A stretch of DNA of 64,000 bases from Symbiodinium microadriaticum (taxonomy: Eukaryota > Sar > Dinophyceae > Suessiales > Symbiodiniaceae): positions 326,247 to 390,246 of the forward strand of contig LSRX01000707.1 of assembly GCA_001939145.1 (NCBI GenBank). Direction: 5' to 3'. The position numbers were made by a program, and so were the translations under genes. Positions 30,601 through 41,427 of this stretch are shown one piece after another; the stretch's first letter is position 1; the number at the start of each line of letters is the position of its first letter. Under the pieces are notes generated by a model that saw only the letters and a list, made by a program, of their open reading frames with translations, made no database searches and had not been told where the DNA came from.

Positions 30601-30765
30601 TCGACCAGGATGGAGGCAACCTGACTATCGAAGATTCTGGTGTCATCCTACCCGGCGCCAGCTTCAAGACTTCTCGACCAAGACTGCGGAGGTTTGCCGG
30701 CTGGAATTCAAGGAGCTTTCCGTCTTGGGGATTACTCAGTGCACGGATATTCTGTGGCTGTGAGC
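30601..30765 (+). CDS. Exon-like frame starting at a TTTAG border
   Basis: Directly after a short telomere-like run (CGGTTTAAGGTTTAGGGTTTAG, 30579-30600) comes a frame rich in G/C-ending codons: DYRRFWCHPTRRQLQDFSTK, then TAEVCRLEFKELSVLGITQ, and a stop at TGTGGCTGTGA. The last TTTAG of the run could be the acceptor and GTGAGC at its end a donor, giving a ~165 bp exon. Another frame is also open early on. Function unknown. Confidence 0.35.
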
Positions 30766-31034
30766 TCGTTCATCGCCGGTGCTTGGCACATCAACACTTG
30801 CGACGGAGTGGCTTCCATGTGAGCCCTGAAATCTAAAACCCTATTCTTTTTGAACCTAAGCCCCTAAACCCTAGACCCCAAAACCCAGACCATAAACCCT
30901 ACACCCTGAACCGCAAGCCCGAAGCCCTAGACCTTAACAGTTCAGATGAAATCTCGCGGCAACGACGACGCACCACGAAGCGGTCGCAGCCTGCATACCT
31001 TTCTAGCCCGCACTGTTTTGGGTTTGGGGCCTGT

Positions 31035-31145
31035 ATCCCCCAAACCACCAGGACCCACCAAATAATGGGGTTATGACACGTTAATTCTACGGTCTAGACC
31101 CCTGAAGCAGCAGGTTTTTTGGATCCACAGGTATTAGTAATAAAG
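31035..31145. mobile_element. Probable MITE-like element, family N (copy 3)
   Basis: GGGGTTATGACACGTTAATTC, GACCCCTGAAGCAGCAGG and TTTTTTGGATCCACAGGTA correspond to the copy at 8290-8405, diverged. Confidence 0.45.
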
Positions 31146-31330
31146 ATTTGGGGTATAATGCTATATGTTGCAATAAGGGTCAAGAACGCTCAGGAATAAC
31201 CTAAACCCCGAACCCTAATACCTAACCCAACAAATCATCGCCAAAGGCGCTGATTGATGCTTCCGTGTTCGTCCTCGGAGGGGGCAAAAAGGGGTTTTGT
31301 AGGCAAAGGCAACCTTGTGGTTACGGGTGT

Positions 31331-31812
31331 CAAAAAGGCTTGAATAATCAGAAAAGGGTTTTGGGGCCCTTTATACTATACTTATAATAAGGAACCCCTG
31401 AAATGGTATTCCTGTTCCTGTTCCTGCTTGGACTGTAGTGTCCTATTCGGGCGCGTCCCAAGACGCATGCTGAATTCACGGAGGGCTTTGGAGCCCAAAA
31501 TCGGCCGTGCCTGTCCACTGACCCTCCGTGGAGCACTTGGACAAAGTCTCGTGAACCCAGGATCAAGTCTGCGGGCTCGGCTTGTAGATGGCCTGCATGC
31601 GATCCCGAGTAAAGTTCGTGCTCCTCCAGATCGCGAGTAGCCTCCCTGTAAGCGGGCTGCCTGGGGCTGTAGCAGAAATGCGGTGGCGCAGCCTGCTTCA
31701 TATGCATCCCAGCCTCCCTTATACAGCACTTCCTCTTGCGGCGGCGGTCCTGCATTTCCGCCTCACAGACTCCTGCCAAAATGGTATTGGTAATTATTTG
31801 CCCCTGTATTAA
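31331..31812. mobile_element. MITE family K interrupted by a 368 bp insert with 10 bp duplication
   Basis: The left part (31331-31400: AGAAAAGGGTTTTGGGG, then TTATAATAAGGAACCCCT) and the right part (31789-31812: GGTAATTATTTGCCCCTG) together match the intact family K copy at 32172-32276. Between them, 31411-31778 is foreign and lies between two copies of AAATGGTATT (31401-31410 and 31779-31788). The insert has no TTTAGGG and has a protein-like minus frame. Confidence 0.7.
31411..31778 (-). CDS. Coding-like sequence inside the insert
   Basis: The insert is open on the minus strand for ~120 codons in two frames. One reads QDRRRKRKCCIREAGMHMK, then REATRDLEEHELYSGSHAGH and LILGSRDFVQVLHGGSVDRH. 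GC-rich codons suggest derivation from a gene. Carried as a captured fragment inside a MITE, it is unlikely to be a complete gene. Confidence 0.25.
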
Positions 31813-32171
31813 GATTGTTGGTTTCGGGCTGGGAGTAAGAGGGCTCAGGGCTTCAATTGGGAATACTGTCTCCCTTTTCCAGACTATAACTAGAAAAGGT
31901 CTCCATTAGGGGCTACTCTAACGGCTCCTCTGAAGGGATAGAGCACCGGATAAGGGTCGAAATCATTGATAATTACTATTCCCCTCTATAGTAGAAGCCA
32001 GAAAAAGTTGGAACATCAATATCCTCGTGCCCTTAAAGTAAAACCGAGGGGATCCTCGGACCAATCCTCCGGAATCCATGTTCCAACTTTATGGGGTTCA
32101 CTGTCGTCCCTAAACCCGAAGCCCCAAACCGTGAGTCATCTGGAGGAACGCCACCTTCTCTTCGATCTGTT

Positions 32172-32276
32172 TAATGTAGGGGCCTTAATGATTAGAATAG
32201 GGTTTTGGGGTATACTATCCTATAATTATAATAAGGATCCCCTAAGTATAGGTAAATATTAAAGGCCCCTACATTA
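32172..32276. mobile_element. MITE-like element, family K (intact), possible intron
   Basis: Inverted ends TAATGTAGGGGCCTTAAT and AAAGGCCCCTACATTA around a TATAATTATAATAAGG centre. On the minus strand it separates two coding-like pieces. The left junction reads ATGG/GTAATTTTAATG and the right junction ACATTAAACAG/ATCGAAGAG, which are good GT and AG splice borders. Confidence 0.75.
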
Positions 32277-32281
32277 AAATT

Positions 32282-32490
32282 ACCCATGTCCACCTTGGCA
32301 GTCTCTTCCTTGTCCCGGTTCAAGCTCGCCAAGCGGTTCTTCGGCACAGAAACGTTCGCGTAGTTTTGGCGGAGATTCGAGCAACTCTGGGCTTTTGCAA
32401 GCATCGAAACCTGGTATCGGGCTCCAGCGGGGGGAAGAGAAGGTTCAGAGGGTTTCCGGTATCCTGTTGGGGCCATATTAAAAATGATCA
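32282..32490 (-). CDS. Exon-like frame upstream of a MITE intron candidate
   Basis: On the minus strand about 65 codons read MAPTGYRKPSEPSLPPAGA, then RYQVSMLAKAQSCSNLRQNY and SVPKNRLASLNRDKEETAKV, ending at ATGG/GTAATT where the family K MITE starts. Beyond the MITE (32100-32168), frames continue with either IEEKVAFLQMTHG or DRREGGVPPDDSR. Strict splicing at GT...AG gives the second. ATG at the start is plausible. No family recognised. Confidence 0.4.
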
Positions 32491-32699
32491 TTTTTCGTCC
32501 TTCTTCGGGTTTTATGGTAACAAAATCTGCAAAATTGTATCCAGCAAGGTCCCAGGTTAGGGTTTAGGGTTTCGACCCCTTGGTCTCCGTCTACGCATTG
32601 TTGAAGGCGACCATGGCGTATGCTTGCCAGAAAGAAGCACTCGATTAGGTTAATTCGGACTCAGGGGTTCAGGGTTTAAGGGATTTGGGGTTTACCGAA

Positions 32700-32920
32700 C
32701 CCCCCCCCCGAAAGTAGGTCAAACAATGGCCCAACACCTATAAAAAGGCTATGATTCTACATACTTTTGGGGTCCAGGTAGGGGTATAGGGAACCTCATA
32801 GGTGCTACATAAAACCCTACCTGTACATCTCTTTACCTACAGTTTGGCAGCCATTACCCAGTATTTAGTAGGAAGAACCAGAACCAAGTAGGTAATTAGA
32901 GTCCCAAGTATACTTCAACA
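32700..32920. mobile_element. Adjacent dispersed elements R and T
   Basis: AATGGCCCAACACCTATAAAA (about 32724) is the reverse complement of a stretch at 15993-16030 (family R). CTCTTTACCTACAGTTTGGC through GGTAATTAGAGTCCCAAG (32827-32912) is matched in reverse at 41913-41999 (family T). Borders are approximate. Confidence 0.55.
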
Positions 32921-33170
32921 CCTGAAGCCCCCAAACCCGAACTCACCCGACTAAACCTACTATTACTAGACTTCATGAACCTCGCAACTGTAACTCATAG
33001 AAGCTACATGCCCTGAATTCCTGCTGCACACGCCCTGTCTGCGATTCCACACTTCTCGGATGAGCTGATTGGGCTTTGGTCTCGCGCTATCCATCTCAGC
33101 ATAAGCTTCCTTGTCACGACGCCGGTGCCGGGGTTGTAGGTCTTCAGGAACCGGGAAAGATTACCCCTAC

Positions 33171-33244
33171 GGGTCCATGTACCCAAATTGTGGAGACTTC
33201 GGCCTTAAAGTAGTCCCCATTTCGGTACTTTGGCGCATGGACCC
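33171..33244. mobile_element. MITE-like element, family G (copy 2, shortened)
   Basis: GGGTCCATGTACCCAAATTG and GGCGCATGGACCC as ends, with ACTTCGGCCTTAAAGTAGTCC inside. The right arm is truncated compared with 15746-15843. Confidence 0.7.
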
Positions 33245-33439
33245 TTATACCCTAAACCCTACAATCTTTGTAGCAAACCTATAAGGAGCCCTTTAAAGGA
33301 GCTCCATAGAAGGTCTCTTTTAACGGGTCCATGGAGGCTTAGTGGTACCAGGCACACGGGAGACTTGGGTTAAAGGATCTTGGCCTCCCACGTTCTTCCA
33401 ACTCATCATAAGCCTCGTCAAGCTCCGCTTCATCACGAC

Positions 33440-33910
33440 CTGGCTTTAGGGTTTGCGGGGAGAAAACCCCAAGGCCCTTAACCCTAAAACCCTGAACCTA
33501 CTAAAACCCTAAACCTCAAAACCCTAAAAGCCTAAAAACTAAAAGCCTAAACCCTAAGCCCTAAACCGGCCAAGGCTATAGGGCTTGGGGCTTAGGGTGG
33601 CATCGACGGACAAATTCAAGCCTAAACGCCTGTGACAACCCAGACCCGCTGGGAGGAGGATCCGACAAACTGGCTCCCTTAAGGGGGTTCCTTTCTGGTA
33701 CCCTGTAGTATAGGATCCTCAGGACAAGAGATCTACGTTTTCGGTCCTCCCGGAAGGTTAGGCGCAAGAGCACAAGCATTACAGAGACTTCCCTAAACCC
33801 CAAACCCCAAACTCTAAACCCTAAACCCTAAACTCTAAACCCAAAACCCTAAACTCTAAACCCTACACCTCAACTCTAAACCCTAAACCCCAAACCCTCA
33901 ACTCTAAACT
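33440..33910. repeat. CCCTAAA tracts
   Basis: Runs at 33478-33570 and 33790-33910, the second alternating CCCTAAA with CTCTAAA. An open minus frame between them (33576-33803) shows no domain. Confidence 0.75.
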
Positions 33911-33982
33911 TTTCTACGCCTCATGACAAACTCACCCTTGCAGGTTTGGGGTAGCCATAAAGGCCTTGACCTGTCTTTTTGG

Positions 33983-34158
33983 TTGAGAATTCTGAGTATA
34001 GGTACCTTTCTGAGTTAGGGTCCTTTTTATATGCTTGAGAATTCTGAATATAAGTAGCTTTCTAAGTTAGGGTCCCTTTTGGGGTCCATCTTTTTGGGGT
34101 GCCGTACTATTTTGGGGACCTCAAAATGGACTCTAATTTAGAGAACTAGACCGGCCAT
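33983..34158. repeat. 52 bp tandem duplication plus element V
   Basis: TTGAGAATTCTGAGTATAGG (33983) and TTGAGAATTCTGAATATAAG (34035) head two copies of a 52 bp unit. The end of the second continues into TTAGGGTCCCTTTTGGGGTCC through GACTCTAATTTAGAGAACT, a foldback similar to 42943-43025. Confidence 0.6.
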
Positions 34159-34159
34159 G

Positions 34160-34275
34160 CTTGGAGGATCATGGGACTTAGAAACTAGGGTTATAAAAAA
34201 GGTCACTAGTGTTACAATTACTTGTAACCCCAATTGGGGTACTTAACCATACTTAGTCCAATGATCCTCCAAGTA
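34160..34275. mobile_element. MITE-like element, family I (copy 2)
   Basis: Inverted ends GCTTGGAGGATCATGGGACTT and AGTCCAATGATCCTCCAAG, with inner GTGTTACAATTAC / TTGTAACCCC. Other copies at 24225 (partial) and 58780. Confidence 0.75.
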
Positions 34276-34553
34276 ACCCTATCCCGAAGGTAGGGGCAGG
34301 GGTACCTGGTTTAGGAGTCCTGCTAGTAATGATCCCGTTGTCTGGGGCTCTTGTGTCAAATTCTGGGATCCCATATTGCTGAAACACCCTGTTTAACTAC
34401 TCAAACAAATCGGGAGGACTTGGTAAGTAGGTCAGAAGCAATACCCTGTTTGGGCTACTACCTTCAGAGCGTCGGAGGGCTTCAAGCCTGATCCAGTCCA
34501 TGCCTTCGCATAGAAACTCCTCAGTCTTCGAGGAGGACTTAAAGCAAGGGCTC

Positions 34554-34647
34554 CACCCATAGGCCCCTAAGTAGTTCCTTTTTGGGATTACCTTATAGGA
34601 TTCTAAATATAAACCATAGAAAGGAACTACTTAGGGGCCTATGGGTA
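34554..34647. mobile_element. MITE-like element, family A (reference copy)
   Basis: Ends ACCCATAGGCCCCTAAGTAG and CTACTTAGGGGCCTATGGGTA, with centre TTATAGGATTCTAAATATAA. A good uninterrupted reference for the disrupted copies at 13502, 41428 and 57891. Confidence 0.9.
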
Positions 34648-34795
34648 CCTGTAACACTCCTGAGCTGGCGTCCCAGTAATGCTTTTGTCAGACTCATCGG
34701 CCTCCATTGCTCTTTGTGCAGACGTCCCTCTTGAGGTTTGCGTTCTCGCGTCGCTCCTTGATGGGTGGGCCGACGTGTGAGCATGATGGTCCACC

Positions 34796-35225
34796 AACCT
34801 AAACCCTAAACCCTAAACCCTAAACCCTAACCGCATTCTTCAGGAACTTTGGTGATCCTCGGCCTCTTTGCAGGCGGCGCCCGTCAGCTCCAACCAACCG
34901 TGTGCTTATCAGCTAAATACTCGGGAAGGGTTTGAAGTATCAGGGTTTAGGGTTTAGGGTGTAGGGTTTAGGGTTTAGGGACATGGCACAACATGGCAAA
35001 GTAAGGCTTCTGTAGTAAGAGTTGTTATTATGCGTTGCGTACGTATTCCCTATGTATCCCCCCGGTATAGGTGCTTAAGGACCCTTTGGGAGCCCAGGTT
35101 TTGCACCCCGAATACTTAAAGAACCAATACAGAAGCCCCATACAACCCTTAGTTACAGGAACCCTCTGATAGAACAGAATAGGGTTTAGGATTTAGGGCT
35201 TAGGGTTTGCATCTTTATAGGTACT
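34796..35225. repeat. Telomere-like runs around a family E remnant
   Basis: CCCTAAA x4-5 (34799-34830) and TTTAGGG x5 (34948-34980). A family E remnant (34982-35095) has AGAGTTGTTATTATG near its start and ends GGACCCTTTGGG. A short TTTAGGG run follows at 35180-35210. Confidence 0.65.
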
Positions 35226-35431
35226 TAAGACCCTGCTTCAGACGAAGTCTCAAGCGGCCTGCTCCCCCTGTCGGTCGCGGCAGGAGAAGACCATCCCGGC
35301 GCATCCCTGCGCTTGGATCAGAACCGTGGAGCAACGGTCAAGGGGCTTAGGGTTCAAAATGGAAAGCTTAGGGTTTAGGGTTTAAGGGTTGACTGGATAG
35401 GGTTTAGGGTTGGGGGTTTTGGCCCTAGAGG

Positions 35432-35596
35432 TTGAAGTATTTGAGGCCTGCAAACCGGCGTAGGGTTTCTGCCCACATAAGAGATGTTGTTTCACATGGC
35501 CGTGCATGCGCACGGTATTGTACAACACACCCCACGACTCTTTCTAACTACTTGGGTCGTGATGCTAAAGTTTTAAAAACTGCTGAGAACACCCTT
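35432..35596 (+). CDS. Open frame truncated by a gap
   Basis: About 55 codons (HIRDVVSHGRACARYCTTHP, then KVLKTAENTL) run into the N gap. No domain recognised. Could be an exon or chance. Confidence 0.15.
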
Positions 35597-36324
35597 NNNN
35601 NNNNNNNNNNNNNNNNNNNNNNNNNNNNNNNNNNNNNNNNNNNNNNNNNNNNNNNNNNNNNNNNNNNNNNNNNNNNNNNNNNNNNNNNNNNNNNNNNNNN
35701 NNNNNNNNNNNNNNNNNNNNNNNNNNNNNNNNNNNNNNNNNNNNNNNNNNNNNNNNNNNNNNNNNNNNNNNNNNNNNNNNNNNNNNNNNNNNNNNNNNNN
35801 NNNNNNNNNNNNNNNNNNNNNNNNNNNNNNNNNNNNNNNNNNNNNNNNNNNNNNNNNNNNNNNNNNNNNNNNNNNNNNNNNNNNNNNNNNNNNNNNNNNN
35901 NNNNNNNNNNNNNNNNNNNNNNNNNNNNNNNNNNNNNNNNNNNNNNNNNNNNNNNNNNNNNNNNNNNNNNNNNNNNNNNNNNNNNNNNNNNNNNNNNNNN
36001 NNNNNNNNNNNNNNNNNNNNNNNNNNNNNNNNNNNNNNNNNNNNNNNNNNNNNNNNNNNNNNNNNNNNNNNNNNNNNNNNNNNNNNNNNNNNNNNNNNNN
36101 NNNNNNNNNNNNNNNNNNNNNNNNNNNNNNNNNNNNNNNNNNNNNNNNNNNNNNNNNNNNNNNNNNNNNNNNNNNNNNNNNNNNNNNNNNNNNNNNNNNN
36201 NNNNNNNNNNNNNNNNNNNNNNNNNNNNNNNNNNNNNNNNNNNNNNNNNNNNNNNNNNNNNNNNNNNNNNNNNNNNNNNNNNNNNNNNNNNNNNNNNNNN
36301 NNNNNNNNNNNNNNNNNNNNNNNN
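35597..36324. other. Assembly gap (728 N)
   Basis: Undetermined bases. The right edge is an ACCTAT repeat, which probably caused the gap. Confidence 1.
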
Positions 36325-36432
36325 AATACCTATAATACCTATAATACCTATAATACCTATACCTATACCTATACCTATACCTATAATACCTATACCTATA
36401 CCTATACCTATACCTATACCTATACCTACAAC

Positions 36433-36472
<40 letters not shown>

Positions 36473-37065
36473 CCGAGCGGGAGATATAATCGTACATACC
36501 TTCACGTATACATGTGTGCAGGTATATCGAATGTACGTATGTTTACACACACACACACACACGCACAGTGTAGCTTTACCAGATGTATATTGGAGATCGA
36601 ACACTATGCATACCGCTGTACATCTATGATGTATACACACGTACAGTCGCCCTTACCTGTTTGGTCCCACATGTCTGTACAAGCTTAGATTTTTTGGGGT
36701 CGGCCGAGAATGAGATTTTTGGAGGAGAGGCTGGCGAAACATGCCAAAACGCCGGGGTGTCGAGTTCGACCCCTCGACCCATATTTTTGTATATATACCT
36801 GTAGATATATATATATATACGCACACACATACATATGTATATATATATATATACATACGGCCACATTGTTGAACTTACTTATTTGTTTATTTACTTCTTC
36901 ATGTGCTGATTCGTTCGTTTACTCATGCATGTGGTCTTATGCTTTTTGCTTGTACTATGGATGCATGTGTGCACATATGTATGTATACATATATATATAT
37001 ATATATAATATACATATATATATATACATACACATGTAGAGAGAGAGGGAGAGTGTGTGTGTGTG
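36325..37065. repeat. Microsatellite cluster
   Basis: In order: (ACCTAT)n with TAATACC variants (36325-36425), TA and GA runs (36432-36475), CA (36545-36562), several TA runs (36790-36855, 36985-37030) and GA/GT (37038-37065). An island at 36660-36785 is non-repetitive and has a protein-like minus frame (ELDTPAFWHVSPASPPKISF) of unknown nature. Confidence 0.85.
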
Positions 37066-37645
37066 ACCGAGAAAACAGGATGTATCAAACACATGAAGAA
37101 CCACATAAGTAAAACAAACTAACGGCGGAATAAGGAAACAACCAAGCAAAGACATAAACACATATCAAGACAATAGGAATAAATATCTTAAAACCGAACA
37201 GAATACTGTAAGTGCATTCTTCACCAACGCAAGAAAGAATACAACTATGAAACCAAGACGGAAGGAAGTGATAACGAACGAAAGAAGCAACTAACAACTA
37301 AACAGCGAACGACACCAACCTAGATACAGACACGCGAAAATCACGGCCTCGGAAATTCGTGCCTTTCCAGTTAGGATGTGATTTTTCTGGGTTTAGGGAT
37401 AACACTTGGGGAGCTTATAGGGTTAACCCGGACCTTCTTCAAACTGAGACTATGTGGTTGGACATCGGAGCAAACGAAAACTAGCAAACCAAAGAAACTC
37501 GAAGACTGAACCCCAAAACACCCGTAAACCCTGGACCCCGAAACCCCTAAACCCTAGACCCTCCATCCCCAGCAGACGAAGCTCTAGACCCCGAAATCTC
37601 AGACTCTCAAGCAAGCAAGCCCTTAGAGTCCCTATTCTTCAAGTC
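37066..37645. other. A-rich unique sequence without a supported gene
   Basis: About 240 bp rich in A and AAC/AAG (37080-37330), followed by unremarkable DNA. No convincing frame or repeat ends. Confidence 0.45.
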
Positions 37646-37653
37646 AATAACCA

Positions 37654-37770
37654 CGGTTTAGGGTTTAGGGTTTAGGGGTTTAGGGTTTAGGGTTTAGGGG
37701 TTAGGGTTTAAGGTTTAGGGTTTAGGGTTTAGGGCCCACAAAACTAGGGTTTCGGGTTTAGGGTGAGTAT
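37654..37770 (+). repeat. TTTAGGG tract
   Basis: About 15 units starting CGGTTTAGGG, among the cleaner tracts of the window. Confidence 0.9.
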
Positions 37771-38152
37771 CCCAAACCCAAGTACCAGACTATTGAGTCC
37801 TTTGGACCCTTAGGGAAGGCTGCTCCTCTGAACCCAAACCCGCCTCCAACGATTCTACGAGGTACGGCTCCAACAGTTTCCACTCCGTTGTCCCTGCGCA
37901 GGGTTTCTCTAAGGGTTCCTACACGAGCACTATTGGTTTAGGGTTTTGGGCAAAGGGATGTAGGCTTTAGGTTTCAGGAGGTTGTGGCAGTTGGGATTCG
38001 GGTAGGATGGTGCAGCGGGACAGTGTAGATATATTCGTGCCCTACCAAGTCCTGGTTAAGGGACTGGTGCGATAAAGGGGGATCAAATCAAGGTGTTTGG
38101 ATTGCGGGGGCTTTGACTTTAAAGGGCTTGGGAATGTCAGGAATAAAGTCGA

Positions 38153-38245
38153 TACCTAAAGGCCCCTAAGTAGTTCCTTTTTGGGATTACCTTATAGGAT
38201 TCTAAACATAAAAAACAAAAAGGAACTACTTAGGGGCCTATGGGT
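38153..38245. mobile_element. MITE-like element, family A
   Basis: TACCTAAAGGCCCCTAAGTAG and CTACTTAGGGGCCTATGGGTA. The left terminus has diverged (CCTAAAGG for CCCATAGG). Confidence 0.8.
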
Positions 38246-38374
38246 ATATAGCCCCTAGCAGTAGCAGGTAGTAGTAGACACTCGTACAGTGCATCATTCA
38301 TACCCACAGCACTTCGTCGGCCAGAGTGCGTGCAAGCCCATGGCAGGTTCATGAATGCCAGGGCATCCAAGAAC

Positions 38375-38475
38375 CCCCTAAACCCTAAACCTAAACCCTT
38401 AATCCTCAACTCTAAACCCTCAACTCTGAACCCTAAACCCTAGACCCTGAACCCTAAATCCTAAACCCCTCAAGA
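38375..38475 (-). repeat. CCCTAAA tract
   Basis: About 13 units with CTCTAAA and CCCTGAA variants. Confidence 0.8.
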
Positions 38476-38682
38476 GGCCCTATTAAGGGTCTAGGGTTCC
38501 CCTTTTGCACGTTCTATTAGGGTTTCGGGGTTTAGGGTTCAGGGCTTAGGGGTCCATACGTTTATAGGCAAGACAGCCGGAATGCATACGTATATTTTAC
38601 TTGAGCCAAACGACGGGTATGCGATATGAGCGAGCTACATCTTGCACAAAATACATTTCCATTGAGCTTTCGAGGTTTAGGG

Positions 38683-39100
38683 TTACTCTAGCATTCTGGG
38701 GTCACAATCTTGTTGCCACACCCCAGAAACTGCACCGACGGGTGCGTTGTTCGGCAGCCACCTGTCGAAGGCTTCTTGAGCCGCTTTTGAAGTAAATTTC
38801 TGTACCTCCCCTTGGCGCATGAGCGGCACCGCATACTCGAAGCCCGACTGAGAGTCCGTGTCTTGTTGCTGTAGTTTCAATACCTCAGTGACGCTGCAGC
38901 ATAGATGGCACAACGTAGTCACGGCTCACAACATAGATGGTCCAGTCTTCTGCACATCATCCAGCCATGCACGCCAAGAAGGTCCACACAACACATTAGC
39001 CTGGCCTTTCCATGAGAACTTCTTGGTGATGCCCTTAGATGCCGCTTCTTCAGCTGCTTCTTTCTCTATGCGGCTGGGAAGACTTTTGCTCTACATTATA
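38683..39100 (-). CDS. Two exon-like pieces of an unassigned gene
   Basis: On the minus strand the upstream piece (about 38940-39090) reads LPSRIEKEAAEEAASKGITK, then KFSWKGQANVLCGPSWRAWL and DDVQKTGPSML. The downstream piece (38683-38890) reads LKLQQQDTDSQSGFEYAVPL, then RQGEVQKFTSKAAQEAFDRW and LPNNAPVGAVSGVWQQD. They lie in different frames about 50 bp apart, with the similar phrase CCATCTATGTTG / CCATCTATGCTG on either side. A small intron or a frameshift separates them. The second piece ends at AGAGTAACCCTAAACC, where a GTAACC donor coincides with a telomere-like run. Composition strongly suggests real protein, but I do not recognise it. Confidence 0.45.
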
Positions 39101-39900
39101 TTGACTCTACATGCTCTGCCTGGGCGACGGCTGGGATAGGGTTTAGCGTTTAGGGCCCTTCGGCGCTTGTCGAATATCCTAGCCCAGAATGTCATCATAC
39201 ACACAATCCGTACATCTGAACTGGACAGTATACACCTTGAGTTACCCCTGAACCCTAAACCCCATATTTCCCAAGGTGCTACACCAACACCCAAAGCCTT
39301 ACAAAGCATTACACCCATAAGAAAGGACATTTCTACAGTGGGTTTAGGGTTTGGGGTTTGGGGTTTAGAGTTCACTCAACCCAAGTTCCAAGGCTGTTTA
39401 TGAATATGTGGGATTGCAGGACCATGCGGGACATATAAGGGAAACCAACAAGTATCCCAGCTTGCCACCCAGATATCCTGCACAACCAGCAGAATTGAAC
39501 CTCAATAACCGTATAACGCTTCATACCAACTTCAATTAAAAGACCTTGTATGGAACATGTAGAGAACACCAGGCACCAACAGATTTGTTTCATTAGCGTG
39601 CTAAGGGTATTGGAAGTTTGGGGTTTTCGCTGTTGCTTCTCGTGTGGTCAATTTGCGTAGTATTGCGCTCCGGGGATGTTGCCCCAATTACCAAAATCAT
39701 GGGTTGCTGGGTTATATTACATGTGATTCGTAAGCTAATACTAAGGTATCTGGAGCCATACAGCTGTGAGCACAGGAGGTCTGATGAGCTCTAACCTCTA
39801 CCTGAACCCTGAAAGAAACGTAGTTCCTTTGCTGCTTAATCAGAGCGTCCAGATATACAACCACCATGGAATTGCGCCCCAAAGCCATGTGGTAATGTAT
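39101..39900. other. Unique DNA with short telomere-like runs
   Basis: Telomere-like runs at 39135-39155 and 39340-39370. Open frames on both strands have no recognisable domain. Confidence 0.4.
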
Positions 39901-39904
39901 GATT

Positions 39905-40005
39905 AAGTATATACATATATATATATATATATATATAGATATTAGTATACATACATATATGTATGTGCGTGTGTGTATATATATATATATGTGCCATCTG
40001 GGTTA
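39905..40005. repeat. TA microsatellites
   Basis: Two TA runs separated by TAGATATTAGTATACATACAT and a short GT run. Confidence 0.9.
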
Positions 40006-40393
40006 ACCATGTATATGAGATAGCTAGGGTCCGATAATCATGCGCTGGGCAATGGGCAAGCTATGTTCAAACGATCACAGAGGGACAGCTAAGTAGAGAT
40101 ACGAGTGGATAGCGCGGGCTCTCAAAAATCTAGCCCTGGTTGACCCTAAACCCTAAACCCTACTTACCAGATCCTCTGATCCTGTTGTTGAATCAAAGAG
40201 CCCCCTAAACCCCTAAACCGGCTAAGGATTTACGGATTTCGGGTTGAAGAAGGAGCATACGTAAACCCTGCAAGCTCAAGTATCTTGACAGTGTCCAGGC
40301 CGCCTTGGGTGATCCCTGGGCCCATCTCTGGCGCAGCCTCGGTTTAGGGTCGAGGATTTTAGGGGTTCAGGGTCTAGGGTTTGGGGCTTACGG

Positions 40394-40851
40394 TTGAGAG
40401 CTAAGGCCCTAAACGCGGGCTTATACAGGGAGCCGGATACCACAGACATGTGTAGCGGTCATCTACGAGGCACGCCAGCTGTGTTTGTAGACTGTACTGT
40501 AACCCCAATTCAAGAGGCTGGCTTCTGTGTGGGTATCCACTTTCTCAAAATAACATGCTTCAAAAAACAAGGTCGCTTGGGCCCCTATACCTGGAAAACC
40601 AAGTTGCCCATAAACATATACAACTTTAAAGAAATAAGGGGCAACAGTTACCCCAAATTATGGTAAACTGGCTTTCTAGGTATGAATCAAGTCGAGGGGC
40701 CGCTTCCGCGACCGCGGCCATAGCTCCAGGGCAATGCAGCACAAAATATGCGGCAACAACACAAAACCTAAGCCAAATCCTGACAAGCCTACTCTCGAAG
40801 TGCATGTCTGAAGACGTGGGAATCAAGCTTGCCACAACCCCTAAAGACTAA
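40394..40851. other. Open frames, no gene assigned
   Basis: A plus frame (40394-40666) and frames on both strands over 40626-40851 are open. The minus frame has a hydrophobic run (RFCVVAAYFVLHCPGAMAA) resembling a membrane segment, followed by an acidic stretch. Without a clear start or family I only note it. Confidence 0.2.
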
Positions 40852-41149
40852 ACCCTAAACCCGTACACAGTATCTGCAAGCTTCAGACGTATCGTTCGTT
40901 TTTTTTGTCCCTGCGGATTCGCGTCATGTTCGAAAGTCTGCGAGGGGAACAATGCTGCGATAGGAGAAAGCCCTAAACCCTAAAACCTTACACCACCTTC
41001 GCAGAACCTTGAAACCGTAGAAGCTAATTTCCAAGACATGGCATGCGAAGGTTTGAGTCGCATGGTGATCTACTGCTGTTGAGGCTTCGTGGATGCACCG
41101 AGTTCACACACACACACACACTAAAGCTCCCTCACCTGAATCTAAGGTT

Positions 41150-41273
41150 GAAACCATGGGCCCCTAGTATGGGCCCTTAACTCTGGGATCCTTATACACC
41201 TACTATGTACCCTATATGTACCTTTAAAAAAGGCCTAAGGGTCCATATTAGGGGCCCATACTTCTAACCTGAG
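41150..41273. mobile_element. MITE-like element, family S
   Basis: AAACCATGGGCCCCTAGTATG on the left and TATTAGGGGCCCATACTTC on the right are imperfect inverted repeats around TACTATGTACCCTATATGTA. Single copy seen. Confidence 0.6.
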
Positions 41274-41427
41274 ACTTAAACGTAAACCTGAGCTCTCTGA
41301 ACCTAAACTAAACCCTAAACCCTAAAGGCCCTACCAGACACCCTGAAGTCTGCCCTTAAACCCTAGAGCCCTAAACGGTGAGCCCTCGTAAGCCCTCAAC
41401 TTACCTCAAACCAAAGGGTCTAAAGTT

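Noticed and set aside
34796-34833. AACC as a target duplication around a CCCTAAA run
   Set aside because: AACC is part of the heptamer itself, so the apparent duplication cannot be told from the repeat.
35432-36640. 341-355 codon frames across the second N gap
   Set aside because: Most of each frame is N, and the remainder is microsatellite (IPIPIP, RYRYRY).
36745-36785. tRNA-like T-arm (GTCGAGTTCGACCCCTCGAC)
   Set aside because: The loop is 8 nt where 7 is required, and no acceptor, D or anticodon arms could be placed around it.
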